Source: Shimia sp049116215
Lineage (GTDB): Bacteria; Pseudomonadota; Alphaproteobacteria; Rhodobacterales; Rhodobacteraceae
DNA: 64,000 bases
Direction: 5' to 3'
Assembly (NCBI RefSeq): GCF_049116215.1
Contig: NZ_JAGDZB010000004.1
Location: 186,001-250,000, forward strand
How positions within the stretch are numbered: position 1 is the first letter of the stretch; every line of letters starts with the position of its first letter. The notes beneath the pieces are model-generated. The model had not been told where the DNA came from and ran no database searches. It saw nothing but the letters and a program-made list of their open reading frames with translations. The translations under genes and the position numbers were made by a program. Of the stretch, positions 17,551-26,627 are shown in pieces.

Positions 17551-18302
17551 TTGCGCCCCTGCTGGCGCTCTTTCTTGGCCCGCATCTGTGCCAACCGACG
17601 GAATACACCGCCGGGTTCTTCGATCAGCTCCTGCAAGAGGTGGTCCACCAAGGGCGCGATCACCGGATCAGATTTTCCCAGCTCCCAAATTGGCGTGATC
17701 ACGTTGATGTCCAGCCCCCCGTGGATCAGCGAAAACGGCTCCATGTCGAGTGGCAACCGTGTCTTTACACGTTTGCCAAACCCATACGCCTTGCTGGGCT
17801 CCAACCCGCTGAAGCTGCGCTCAAATTCATAAAGCTTCATCATGCCAAACAACATGCGCAGCCCTTGGCCAACCTCACGCTGCGCCGCTGTTTCCCCGTG
17901 GTCCGCAAAAGTTTGCACCGAACTCACCAGCCACCGCAGACTCAACTCGGAAATCAGATGTTCGGCCTCTTCGCCCCAAAGCCGACAAAACAGTGCTGGG
18001 GTTTGTGGGGGATGCTCTCGTTTGCGCAGGTTGGAAATCAACTGGGCATTCAAAAAGGCCAGTTCGCTGGCACCAATGAACTCTTCTGCAATCTGCCCCC
18101 GTTTGCGGGCCCAACTAGTGTTTGGGTCGGCAGGTCCTTTTTGCGTTGCGCGCTCCGGCACAACCGCATTCCTCAGCACCGTCAGGTTCACATCCAAGGG
18201 CGGCAGGTCTTCGGGGCCAAAATCAAACGGCTCGCGCCGCCCGTCATAGCGCTCCATCATATAGGCGTAACCGCCCGGATAGGTGAGGTTTTTTTCAGAC
18301 AT
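17547..18302 (-). CDS. conserved hypothetical protein paired with the glycosyltransferase
   Basis: This 251-residue protein is soluble, has no signal peptide and is mostly helical in the middle (SELAFLNAQLISNLRKRE, EEAEHLISELSLRWLVSSVQTF). I do not recognise a domain. Conserved-looking segments are the N-terminal YPGGYAYMMERYDGRREPFDFG and the C-terminal GGLDINVITPIWELGKSDPVI. The end is basic (RAKKERQQGRK). It lies upstream of and overlaps the glycosyltransferase-like gene, so the two probably act together. Confidence 0.65.
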   Translation of the reverse strand: MSEKNLTYPGGYAYMMERYDGRREPFDFGPEDLPPLDVNLTVLRNAVVPERATQKGPADPNTSWARKRGQIAEEFIGASELAFLNAQLISNLRKREHPPQTPALFCRLWGEEAEHLISELSLRWLVSSVQTFADHGETAAQREVGQGLRMLFGMMKLYEFERSFSGLEPSKAYGFGKRVKTRLPLDMEPFSLIHGGLDINVITPIWELGKSDPVIAPLVDHLLQELIEEPGGVFRRLAQMRAKKERQQGRK

Positions 18303-18349
18303 GGCGTGATGTTTGCACGGGGGGAAACCCCGTGCAATCGCAGAGTGTA

Positions 18350-19957
18350 TCAGACCATCATTTCCTTGGTCGCGCTCAGCGTGACATCCGGATAGTCGCG
18401 CGCAACGCGGTCAATGTCCCATTGCAAACGCGTCAGGAATACCACATCGCCATCGTTGTCGTAGCTGATGTGCTGTTTGTTCATATCCGCAAACTTTTCA
18501 ACAGCTTGACGTTCACCGTGCACCCAACGTGCCGAGGTGAACTGGCTCTGGTCAAAGCGCACGGGCAAGCCGTATTCCATCTCAATCCGGCTGGCGAGCA
18601 CTTCAAACTGAAGCTGACCAACCACGCCCACAATGAAGCCTGAGCCAATCATTGGCTTGAACACCTTCGCTGCACCTTCTTCTGCAAACTGCATCAGTGC
18701 CTTTTCAAGGTGCTTGGCTTTCAATGGATCGCCGGCACGCACGCCTTGCAGCAGTTCCGGCGCAAAGCTCGGAATGCCAGACACCCGCAGTGCTTCGCCT
18801 TCGGTCAGCGTGTCGCCAATGCGCAGCTGCCCGTGGTTGGGAATGCCAATGATGTCGCCCGCCCAGGCCTCTTCAGCCAATTCGCGATCAGACGCCAGGA
18901 ACAGCACTGGGTTGGAAATCGCCATCGGCTTTTTGGTGCGCACATGGGTCAGCTTCATACCACGTTTGAAGTGGCCGGATGCCATCCGCACAAACGCCAC
19001 GCGGTCACGGTGTTTTGGGTCCATGTTGGCTTGAACCTTAAACACAAACCCAGCGACCTTTTTCTCTTCGGGCGAAATTTTGCGCGGTTCCGCGGTCTGA
19101 ATCTGCGGCTCTGGCCCGTAGGTGCCAATGCCATCCATCAGTTCTTTTACGCCAAAGGAGTTGATCGCAGAGCCAAACCAGATCGGCGTCATGTGCCCTT
19201 CCAGCACCGCCTGCGGGTCAAGCGTTGGCAACAGCTCTTTGGCCATCTCAACTTCTTCTCGCAGCTGTTCCAGCAGGTGCTCAGGAATGTGGTCCGCCAG
19301 CTTGGGGTCAGCCAGGCTTTCAATCTGAACGCTTTCGGCGACCACATTCCGGTCGGCCCGATCCATCAGCTCCAGCCGGTCATTGAGCATGTCATAGGTG
19401 CCCATGAACTCACGGCCCACACCAATCGGCCAGCTGGCCGGGGTCACGTCAATCGCGAGGTTTTCTTGGATTTCGTCAATAATGTCGAAGGTATCGCGAC
19501 TTTCGCGGTCCATTTTGTTACAGAAGGTCAAAATGGGCAGGTCGCGCAGGCGGCACACTTCAAACAGTTTCTGCGTCTGGCTTTCCACACCTTTGGCGCC
19601 GTCAATCACCATCACCGCAGCGTCCACAGCGGTCAGCGTGCGATAGGTGTCCTCAGAGAAGTCACTGTGGCCCGGCGTGTCCACCAGATTGAAGCGGAAA
19701 TTTCCAAAATCAAACGACATGGCAGAGGCCGACACGGAAATCCCGCGGTCTTTTTCCATCTGCATGAAGTCGGATCGCGTGCGGCGTGCCTCCCCTTTGG
19801 CCCGCACCTGACCCGCCATCTGAATCGCGCCACCATAAAGGAGGAACTTTTCGGTCAGCGTGGTCTTACCGGCGTCCGGGTGCGAGATGATCGCAAAGGT
19901 GCGACGGCGCGCAATCTCGGGCGGCAATTCGGGGCGGTTTGTCTGCGTGTCCAACAT
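18350..19957 (-). CDS. prfC: peptide chain release factor 3
   Basis: RF3 is the GTPase that recycles RF1/RF2 from the terminating ribosome. The P-loop HPDAGKTT is at residues 26-33 and the G2/G3/G4 elements follow (RGISVSASAMSF, DTPGHSDFSEDTYR, FCNKMDRE). At 535 residues from the ATG at 19957 (MLDTQTNRPELPPEIARRR) it matches the E. coli length. A TTG twelve codons upstream is also open but less likely. It stands alone between the hypothetical/glycosyltransferase pair and the Hint gene. Confidence 0.97.
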   Translation of the reverse strand: MLDTQTNRPELPPEIARRRTFAIISHPDAGKTTLTEKFLLYGGAIQMAGQVRAKGEARRTRSDFMQMEKDRGISVSASAMSFDFGNFRFNLVDTPGHSDFSEDTYRTLTAVDAAVMVIDGAKGVESQTQKLFEVCRLRDLPILTFCNKMDRESRDTFDIIDEIQENLAIDVTPASWPIGVGREFMGTYDMLNDRLELMDRADRNVVAESVQIESLADPKLADHIPEHLLEQLREEVEMAKELLPTLDPQAVLEGHMTPIWFGSAINSFGVKELMDGIGTYGPEPQIQTAEPRKISPEEKKVAGFVFKVQANMDPKHRDRVAFVRMASGHFKRGMKLTHVRTKKPMAISNPVLFLASDRELAEEAWAGDIIGIPNHGQLRIGDTLTEGEALRVSGIPSFAPELLQGVRAGDPLKAKHLEKALMQFAEEGAAKVFKPMIGSGFIVGVVGQLQFEVLASRIEMEYGLPVRFDQSQFTSARWVHGERQAVEKFADMNKQHISYDNDGDVVFLTRLQWDIDRVARDYPDVTLSATKEMMV

Positions 19958-20009
19958 GTCCGCGCGTATAGGTCGCAAAGTGCCAATTCGCAAGGAAAAG
20001 CGGCGGGTC

Positions 20010-21032
20010 CTACTTCGAGGACGCCCGCTTCAACAGCTCCACCGCATCTGGACGATCCAGCAGGCTTTCATGCACTTCCAGATGCGCCTGCGGCATGCCG
20101 CGCGTCGCGTTGGACGCCGGACGCAGACGCTCTTTCACCTCTTCTGGCACCGCAGGGCGGGTGCGGGTGTCCATCTGCATGGTTTCTGCCGATATACCTT
20201 CCGCAAAAATGATCTGATGGGTGTCAAACATGATCTGGTAGTAGTCCACAAACCCACCTTCGTCGGCGTAGACCGTGTCTCCATTCACCAGATGCCGCGC
20301 TTTGATCAGCAGCTCGCTGCGCCCGACGCCAATATGGTCATGGCGCTGATAGACAAACAGCCGGTGATCCGGGCTCACCCGCAGATCCTGTGTGTTATTG
20401 AGCGTGCCCGCTGTTATCACAATAGGGGCAAACTCGCCGCTTGCGCGCTGCACGGCATGGCCAATCCAGCGCACTTCCTGCGGGCCATCGTCCCGCGTCA
20501 GGACACGATCACCCACAGTCAAATCTTCTACACGGCGCTGTTCGCCCGTGGCCATAGTGATACGGGTGCCGCCGGTAAAGCTCACGCAGGCCAGTTGTGC
20601 CAGTTTTGTCGAGGCCGCGCCGCGATCAACACCGACCAAGACATAGTCGCCTTTGGGGGTGAGTGGCGCCAAGGGGGCCCCATAAACCTCTACCACACCG
20701 CCGTCGTCGTCGACTTCGACCAATACCAACACTTCAATTGTGTCTCCGCTTGGCGGCATGAAGGTGGCAACGCAGTCGAGATAGACACGAGCGCCCTTGG
20801 TGCCGAGGCTGTATTCGCTGGCAATGAAGTGCTGACCTTCGCTATCCGTACGCAACGCGAGGCTCTTTTCCTCTGCGTCCTGAGCCAAGGTGTAAATATC
20901 ATCAAAGACAAGTTCTTCCGCAAAAGACAGCGAATCACCAAGGTTGGCCCCATCCGTCACCACAAAGGCACCCGCCGGATACACCGGTAGACGTTGGGAG
21001 GGCTGGGAGCTGTCTTGAACTTGAGACGTCAT
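20010..21032 (-). CDS. Hint domain-containing protein
   Basis: This 340-residue protein has an N-terminal beta-rich part (1-148) and a Hint (hedgehog/intein) domain beginning CVSFTGGTRITMATG at Cys149. It continues with VEDLTVGDRVLTRD, the SPDHRLFVYQ block and LVNGDTVYAD. Such proteins are frequent in Roseobacters, where the Hint module often follows a short adhesin- or RTX-like region. The first residue of the domain is the Cys needed for N-S acyl shift. No obvious intein C-terminal Asn and downstream extein is present, so cleavage rather than splicing would be expected. Substrate and secretion route are unknown. Confidence 0.85.
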   Translation of the reverse strand: MTSQVQDSSQPSQRLPVYPAGAFVVTDGANLGDSLSFAEELVFDDIYTLAQDAEEKSLALRTDSEGQHFIASEYSLGTKGARVYLDCVATFMPPSGDTIEVLVLVEVDDDGGVVEVYGAPLAPLTPKGDYVLVGVDRGAASTKLAQLACVSFTGGTRITMATGEQRRVEDLTVGDRVLTRDDGPQEVRWIGHAVQRASGEFAPIVITAGTLNNTQDLRVSPDHRLFVYQRHDHIGVGRSELLIKARHLVNGDTVYADEGGFVDYYQIMFDTHQIIFAEGISAETMQMDTRTRPAVPEEVKERLRPASNATRGMPQAHLEVHESLLDRPDAVELLKRASSK

Positions 21033-21180
21033 AACTTACCTATTTTAGTGTACTGCACGCTTTCTTTGAACACGTGAAGTGACACGCAAATGTGGCAGCA
21101 CAATGCCATGGCTTCGGCATTATACTGGCATCATTCCTAATTTGGGTATTTCTTACCCCCACAACAACGGGGAGAATCGC
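21033..21180. promoter_or_regulatory. divergent intergenic region between Hint gene and SDR gene
   Basis: This 148-bp region drives genes both ways. It holds a CACGTG palindrome (21071-21076), an AATGCC/GGCATT inverted repeat (about 21102-21121) and a TATACT that could be a -10 element for the plus strand (21121-21126). No good -35 lies at the right distance. GGGGAGA near 21170 is the SD of the SDR gene. Confidence 0.35.
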
Positions 21181-21960
21181 ATGGAATTGGGAATTAAAGG
21201 TAAACGCGCGCTGGTTTGTGCGTCCTCAAAAGGTCTTGGTTTGGGGTGCGCTCGCGCTCTGGCTGCGGAAGGTGTGGACCTGATCATGAACGCGCGCGGC
21301 GTTGAGGCACTTGAGGCCGCCGCAGCCGACATCCGGTCCGAGTTTGGTGTGCATGTGCAGGCGATTGCCTGTGATGTGACCACCGCCGAGGGCCAAGCCA
21401 AGCTGATCGAAGCGGCGCAGGGCGTGGATATTCTGGTCAACAACGCTGGCGGCCCGCCTCCCGGTATGTGGACCGATTGGGACCGCGACGATTTCATTTC
21501 TGCGTTGGACGCCAATATGCTGGCCCCAATTGCTCTGATCAAAGCGCTTGTGCCCGGCATGATGGACCGGGGATGGGGCCGTGTGGTGAACATCACCTCA
21601 GTCTCGGTCAAATCCCCGATTCCGGTACTGGGCTTGTCCAACGCCGCCCGCGCAGGCCTCACCGGCTACGTCGCCGGCACTGCGCGTCAGGTGGCGGGCA
21701 AAGGCGTGACCATCAACAATATCCTGCCGGGCATCCATGCCACCGACCGCGCCGTGTCCTTGGACAAGGCCGTGACCGAGCAGCAAGGCATCTCCATGGA
21801 AGAAGCTCAGGCCCAACGCGCCGCCACCATTCCCGCTGGCCGCTACGGCACATCGGATGAGTTTGGCGCCACATGTGCCTTCCTGTGTTCCCATCACGCA
21901 GGCTTTATCGTCGGGCAGAATGTTCTGCTGGACGGCGGTGCCTTTGCATCTGCTATGTAA
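21181..21960 (+). CDS. SDR-family oxidoreductase with atypical active site
   Basis: This 259-residue protein is a short-chain dehydrogenase/reductase. The NAD(P)-binding SSKGLGLGCA is at 15-24 and NNAGG at 87-91. The classic YxxxK catalytic pair is replaced by SNAAR (S153 to R157) within PVLGLSNAARAGLTGYV. This is known in a subset of BKR-like SDRs, so it may use a different chemistry or have lost reductase activity. I chose ATG 21181 because of the GGGGAGA eleven bases upstream; an upstream ATG at 21079 lacks this. It is followed 18 bp later by the HEAT-like gene. Confidence 0.85.
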   Translation: MELGIKGKRALVCASSKGLGLGCARALAAEGVDLIMNARGVEALEAAAADIRSEFGVHVQAIACDVTTAEGQAKLIEAAQGVDILVNNAGGPPPGMWTDWDRDDFISALDANMLAPIALIKALVPGMMDRGWGRVVNITSVSVKSPIPVLGLSNAARAGLTGYVAGTARQVAGKGVTINNILPGIHATDRAVSLDKAVTEQQGISMEEAQAQRAATIPAGRYGTSDEFGATCAFLCSHHAGFIVGQNVLLDGGAFASAM

Positions 21961-21978
21961 GCGCGAGTAGGTAACTAA

Positions 21979-23133
21979 ATGGCGCGAGGTGTGGGTGTGT
22001 CCCAAGGGTTTTCACTGAAAGATGAGTTGTTTAACGCAGATAGTCTCGGCGATCTGGCGGCAGAATTTGCCGCCGGAGTGCCGGGGTTTGATGGCGAGGG
22101 TTTTCATCACGAAGTTGTGGCAGGACTTCAGGGGCGCGAGCTCATGGAGCGCATGGAATGGATAGCCGACTGCATCGAAAAACGCCTCGCGCCAGACTTT
22201 CCCGAAATGGCGGATCAACTTGAAGCGGCCATGCCGCCTGCGCTTGATCCAACTCTGAAGGACGATGACTTCGGCCGCTTCATCCATGCGGTGCCCGGCA
22301 TTCTTGCCACCCGCCATGGGGTTGAAGACCATCGGGACCGGGCGCTTGATCTGCTGGAAGAGGCCACCAAGCGCTTCTCCATGGAATTCTACATCCGTGC
22401 CTTCATCAATCGCTGGCCCGATGAAACCTTTGGCCGCCTGCATGACTGGGCCGAGGATGATAATTACCACGTCCGCCGTCTGGTGAGCGAAGGCACACGA
22501 CCTAAGCTGCCCTGGGCGAAAAAGATCGACATCGATCCGATGTCCACGTTGCCTCTCCTGGCAAAACTGCACGCCGATCCAACGCGCTACGTGACCCGCT
22601 CGGTGTCCAACCACCTTAATGACATTTCCAAACTCTCCACCGATACGGTGGTCAGCCAATTGGCCGACTGGAAAGAGCAGGGCAAGCAAGCCACCAAAGA
22701 GTTGGACTGGATGACGCGTCACTCTTTGCGCACAGCCGTCAAGGCAGGCCATTCCGGCGCGCTGTCGATGTTGGGATTCCACCCAGGCGCCCCCATCACT
22801 TTGGACAGCCTGTCTGTTGGCGGCGACAGTATCCAGATCGGCGACGCGCTACAGGTCGAAACAACGCTGACCACGGATGGCACATCCCCCGTGCCGGTGA
22901 TGGTCGACTATGTGTTGAGTTTCCATCGCCCTAACGGGCGTGGCAGTGACAAGGTCTTCAAGCTCAAGCAAGGCAAAATCCCTGCTGGAAAGCCGCTCAC
23001 ACTGGCCAAAAAGCATCCGCTCAAAGCCAACGCCAGCACGTTTCAGCTCCACCCTGGTCCGCACAAGCTGGCCATTCAGGTCAACGGCCGTGTGCTTGGA
23101 GATGTGGCGTTTGATTTGACAGAACCCACGTAA
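21979..23133 (+). CDS. HEAT-repeat, DNA alkylation repair-like protein
   Basis: This 384-residue protein has an all-helical N-terminal two-thirds with a HEAT-like pattern, including YHVRRLVSEGTRPKLPWAKK and DPTRYVTRSVSNHLNDISK. That resembles the AlkD/DNA alkylation repair fold, where similar Arg-rich helices line the DNA groove. The last 110 residues are beta-rich (VETTLTTDGTSPVPVMVDYV). It follows the SDR gene by 18 bp. Glycosylase activity cannot be claimed from the sequence alone. Confidence 0.75.
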   Translation: MARGVGVSQGFSLKDELFNADSLGDLAAEFAAGVPGFDGEGFHHEVVAGLQGRELMERMEWIADCIEKRLAPDFPEMADQLEAAMPPALDPTLKDDDFGRFIHAVPGILATRHGVEDHRDRALDLLEEATKRFSMEFYIRAFINRWPDETFGRLHDWAEDDNYHVRRLVSEGTRPKLPWAKKIDIDPMSTLPLLAKLHADPTRYVTRSVSNHLNDISKLSTDTVVSQLADWKEQGKQATKELDWMTRHSLRTAVKAGHSGALSMLGFHPGAPITLDSLSVGGDSIQIGDALQVETTLTTDGTSPVPVMVDYVLSFHRPNGRGSDKVFKLKQGKIPAGKPLTLAKKHPLKANASTFQLHPGPHKLAIQVNGRVLGDVAFDLTEPT

Positions 23134-23218
23134 CCCTCTGACGCTTCATCACGTTTCTGTGGGGCGGCTAGCCCGACAACTGGCCGCCTGTTAGGCCGGT
23201 CCCAATTCTGAACGGGAC

Positions 23219-24610
23219 ATGACCATGCACGCCGCCACACTCATCACGATCTTCGCCGCCATTCTTTTGCTCAGCCTTGTTGTCGCCCCGAAACGGGCCA
23301 CAGTTGTGGGCTTCTTTGGCGGGCAGACCGCAGAAGGGCAGGCGCCGTCGCTTTGGACCTTGGTGCTGTCGCAGGTCACCACCTGGATCTTCGCCCGCTC
23401 CTTGATGAACGCTGCCATCCTTGGTTTCTACTATGGCATCGCCGGCACATTGGCCTACGCGGCTTACTATGCGTCGTTCCTGACCGGCGGCTACATTGTG
23501 AACCGTATGCGCGTGCAGGGCGCTGGCTCGGTTCAAGACTGGCTCACCTTACGCTTTGGCACCCCCGGCACCACCGCCTACAACGTGGTGATCGCCCTGC
23601 GTCTGCTGTCTGAGGTCTTCGCCAACCTGCTGGTGGTTGGCCTGATCTTCAGCGCCGCGCTGCCGGAGGTTGCCAATGCGGGCACCATTTCTATCCTGAT
23701 CGTCGGCGTGGTTGCGCTGGCCTATTCCGCCTGGGGCGGATTATCCGCCGCCTTGCGCACCGACGTTGTGCAGATGCTGCTGTTCCTTGTGGTGTTTGGT
23801 ATCGCCTTTGTTGCACTGGTGCTGCGCCCTGAATTTGACTTCGGCGCTGTCCTAACAGCGCCTGGTGCCTCTGGCCCGCACAACGGCTTGGTGCTTCTGG
23901 TGGTGGCCGCGCTTCAGGTGTTTTCCTATCCGGTACATGATCCAGTCATGATGGACCGCGGCTTCCTCGCAGACCGCAACACCACCCGCAAAAGCTTCCT
24001 GCATGCTTTCTGGCTGTCCACGCTTTGCATCATCGCTTTTGGCTTCTTTGGCATTCAGGCCTCTCTTGAAGGTGCAGCCTATGAAGGTCAGTTGATTGGT
24101 ACCTGGAGTACAATGTTCCCAACCTGGGTTTTCACCTTGCTGATCCTCTCGCTACTGGTGTCTGCGCTGTCCACATTGGACTCCGCGCTGAGCTCCGCCG
24201 CCCGCCTTGTGGTCGAGGAACTCAAACTCGCCCCGCGTACGTTGGCCGGAGGCCGCATTGCCATGTTGGTCTTTGCTCTCGTAGGTGCCGCGCTGACGCT
24301 TTGGGGCAATCAAACCTTGTTTGACGCCGTCGCTGTGTCCGGCACCGCCTCGATGTTCCTCACACCCGTGTTGGTTGCCAGCCTGATCGGCGGACGGGAT
24401 GTCCCTCTCTGGTCCTACATGGCCTGTTTCTTTGCTGCCCTTTACGGCGCCGCCGCCTACATGTTCCGCGACACGGATTTTGTGTCCCAGTTCCTCTATG
24501 ACGGGCACAAATACGAGCAACTTCTGCAGATCTGTGTGATCGTTTTGGTGGTTGGATTTGCCGCAGTCCTGATCGGGAGCCGCAGGGTTGAAGCAAGGGT
24601 AGGGGGCTGA
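23219..24610 (+). CDS. sodium:solute symporter family protein
   Basis: This 463-residue protein has about 12-13 hydrophobic segments. The SSS family marks are the N-terminal GQTAEGQAPSLWTLVLSQVT region, AYSAWGGLSAALRTDVVQ and SALSTLDSALSSAARLV. The substrate is not evident from sequence. The start is the ATG at 23219 or the one two codons later. It is followed 20 bp later by an ABC ATPase open reading frame, an unusual pairing because SSS carriers need no ATPase. Confidence 0.9.
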   Translation: MTMHAATLITIFAAILLLSLVVAPKRATVVGFFGGQTAEGQAPSLWTLVLSQVTTWIFARSLMNAAILGFYYGIAGTLAYAAYYASFLTGGYIVNRMRVQGAGSVQDWLTLRFGTPGTTAYNVVIALRLLSEVFANLLVVGLIFSAALPEVANAGTISILIVGVVALAYSAWGGLSAALRTDVVQMLLFLVVFGIAFVALVLRPEFDFGAVLTAPGASGPHNGLVLLVVAALQVFSYPVHDPVMMDRGFLADRNTTRKSFLHAFWLSTLCIIAFGFFGIQASLEGAAYEGQLIGTWSTMFPTWVFTLLILSLLVSALSTLDSALSSAARLVVEELKLAPRTLAGGRIAMLVFALVGAALTLWGNQTLFDAVAVSGTASMFLTPVLVASLIGGRDVPLWSYMACFFAALYGAAAYMFRDTDFVSQFLYDGHKYEQLLQICVIVLVVGFAAVLIGSRRVEARVGG

Positions 24611-24662
24611 TACACCACTGCGAAACCCGATGAAAAACATCGGGGATTGCAAGAGGCCTCCC

Positions 24663-25760
24663 GTGCAGCCGACATCTACTTCGACGCCACCACGTTTGGA
24701 AATCCGCAACCTGCGCCGCCGATTTGGCAACCGGCAGGTGGTGGATGATGTGTCTCTGACTCTGCAATCGGGCAAGGTCACCTGCCTGCTTGGCCCGTCT
24801 GGCTGTGGCAAGTCCACCACTCTGCGCATGATCGCCGGTGTCGACATGCAGGATAGCGGCGAAATCTATGTTGATGGCAAGCTAATCTGTGACACCGTGT
24901 TCCGCATCCCGCCGGAACGTCGCCAGATTGGTCTGATGTTTCAAGACTTTGCACTTTTTCCGCACCTCTCGGTAAGCGACAACGTGGCCTTTGGGCTCAA
25001 GGGCAGCAAAGACGAAAAACGCGCCCGTGTTGAGGAACTTCTGGCCAAGGTGAACCTCGGCTGGGCCATCGACAAATACCCGCACCTGCTTTCGGGCGGT
25101 GAGCAACAACGCATCGCATTGGCCCGCGCCTTGGCACCACGCCCACGGATCATGCTGATGGACGAGCCATTCTCCGGCCTCGACAACCGTCTGCGTGACG
25201 GCATCCGGGACGAGACCTTGGCGGTGCTCAAAGAGGAAGACACCGCTGTGTTGCTGGTCACGCATGAGCCGGAAGAGGCCATGCGCATGGCTGACGAAAT
25301 TGCCCTGATGCGTGATGGCGTCATCGTGCAACAGGGCGCTCCGTACAACATCTACAACGCCCCCAAAGACAAACAGGCGGTGGCGTTTTTCAGCGATATC
25401 AATGTGATCCGATCGGTCAGCAACGGTGCGTTGACCGAAACGCCTTTTGGCCAGTTCCTGACACCCGGTCTTGCGGACGGCGCGCCGGTCGAAATTGTCA
25501 TTCGTCCGCAGCACCTCAAGCTCGACTTTGACCGTCAGGGCAAGGGCCCGTTGCCAACCCCGTCAGACGGGGTTGCCGCGCGTGGCATCGTGACCCGCGC
25601 CCGCTTCATGGGCAACGAGAGCCTTGTGGAGTTCAAAATGGACCATGATGGCTCTGCACTTAAGGTCACCGTGCCGAATGTGTTCCTGCCCAAAGAAGGC
25701 ACACCGCTCTGGCTCACAATCCGCCGCGACCGCTGTTTTGTTTTCCCTGCTGAGACCTGA
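24663..25760 (+). CDS. orphan FbpC/PotA-type ABC transporter ATPase
   Basis: This ABC ATPase has Walker A GPSGCGKST at 44-52, Q-loop MFQDFALFPHLSVSDN, signature LSGGEQQRIALARAL, Walker B IMLMDEPFSGLD and switch His in LLVTHEPEEA. A C-terminal TOBE-like domain (EIVIRPQHLKLDFD) follows, all typical of Fe(III)- or polyamine-type importers. I chose GTG 24663 because AAGAGG (24651-24656) lies six bases upstream; an ATG at 24630 has no SD. No permease or binding protein gene is adjacent. It converges with the WYL regulator 6 bp away. Confidence 0.9.
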   Translation: MQPTSTSTPPRLEIRNLRRRFGNRQVVDDVSLTLQSGKVTCLLGPSGCGKSTTLRMIAGVDMQDSGEIYVDGKLICDTVFRIPPERRQIGLMFQDFALFPHLSVSDNVAFGLKGSKDEKRARVEELLAKVNLGWAIDKYPHLLSGGEQQRIALARALAPRPRIMLMDEPFSGLDNRLRDGIRDETLAVLKEEDTAVLLVTHEPEEAMRMADEIALMRDGVIVQQGAPYNIYNAPKDKQAVAFFSDINVIRSVSNGALTETPFGQFLTPGLADGAPVEIVIRPQHLKLDFDRQGKGPLPTPSDGVAARGIVTRARFMGNESLVEFKMDHDGSALKVTVPNVFLPKEGTPLWLTIRRDRCFVFPAET

Positions 25761-25766
25761 AGCGTC

Positions 25767-26438
25767 TTAGCTCTGTGCGAGAAAATCCTTCAGGCTCTTG
25801 CCCGGCTCCTCCACAAACAGGCCTGGCAACACAGTAAGCTCGGCAATCTGGTCCACCCGGATTTTTGTAAAGCTTCCATGGGTTTCGTCCCAGACCCCCA
25901 ACGTCCACACACGCCCCCAATAGTCGAGCTTCAGCGGCCGCACGTCCCGCGCCACCTCATCCGCTCCCGTGATCCGCAATTTTTGTCGTGCCCGAATGGC
26001 TTCCCGCAGCGGTTCAAGGTATTGCAGGGCCTGCGTTGTCTCGGCAAATGGATAGGCCGCAAACCCAAAGCCTTGGCTCACTCCGCCAATTTCCTCCGGC
26101 AACACCGCGTCGATCTTCGCGCTCAGACTTTCTGCGGCCGCCCGCAATGGCCCTTCCATGCCGGTGCCCACCACTTCCAATCCAATGTGGAGCGCCTCCA
26201 GCTCCTCTTCGGTCAGGTTCAGTGGCGGCAATGTCAAAACTGCCTTTGCGCGATAGCCCGTGCCGCGCTCGCCCTCGATGGCCACGCCGCTGTTCGCCAG
26301 GGTTTGCATGTCGCGATAGATCGTGCGCAAGGACACTCGCATCACAGCAGCCAAATCTTCAGCCCGATGTAAGCCGCCGTCCTTCAGAATCTCCATCAGT
26401 CTATAGAGCCGATCCGACCGGTTTTGAGAGCTGGCCAT
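25767..26438 (-). CDS. YafY-like WYL-domain transcriptional regulator
   Basis: This 223-residue protein has an N-terminal helix-turn-helix (RLYRLMEILKDGGLHRAEDLAAVMRVSLRTIYRDMQTL, about 8-45) and a WYL-type sensor domain (AIRARQKLRI and the VRPLKLDYWGRVWTLGVWD strand). I took ATG 26438 because the HTH starts there; an in-frame extension to 26984 crosses tatA/tatB. It is divergent from tatA across a 189-bp region with direct repeats. It likely controls itself and perhaps neighbours in response to an unknown ligand. Confidence 0.88.
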   Translation of the reverse strand: MASSQNRSDRLYRLMEILKDGGLHRAEDLAAVMRVSLRTIYRDMQTLANSGVAIEGERGTGYRAKAVLTLPPLNLTEEELEALHIGLEVVGTGMEGPLRAAAESLSAKIDAVLPEEIGGVSQGFGFAAYPFAETTQALQYLEPLREAIRARQKLRITGADEVARDVRPLKLDYWGRVWTLGVWDETHGSFTKIRVDQIAELTVLPGLFVEEPGKSLKDFLAQS

Positions 26439-26466
26439 AACGCATGATTCTCCGACTTCCTGCCAA

Positions 26467-26495
26467 AATAATGACAACTGACATAATAATGGCAA
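26467..26495. promoter_or_regulatory. direct repeat, candidate operator of the WYL regulator
   Basis: AATAATGACAA (26467-26477) and AATAATGGCAA (26485-26495) match at 10 of 11 positions and lie 18 bp apart, in the region divergent to tatA. They are 29 to 57 bp upstream of the regulator start. Read on the minus strand, TTGCCA and ATTATT with 17 bp between them could be its promoter, overlapping the repeats. Confidence 0.4.
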
Positions 26496-26627
26496 AAGTG
26501 ACGGGAAAAACCCCAAATATCCTGTCACTCCTCCGCAAATCCGCCTTTTGCCCCTGCGCCCGGCGCGGTAGGACTTTGCCATGAGACTTAGGCGGCCATT
26601 GTGCCTCCGACCAAGGGAGACAAAGTC

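Noticed and set aside
18710..20212. 500-codon open frame antisense to prfC and the Hint gene
   Set aside because: It runs through two well-supported genes on the other strand and has shadow-frame composition.
21093..21107. possible sigma-54 site TGGCAGCACAATGCC
   Set aside because: The spacing between the GG and GC elements is one base short of the required ten.
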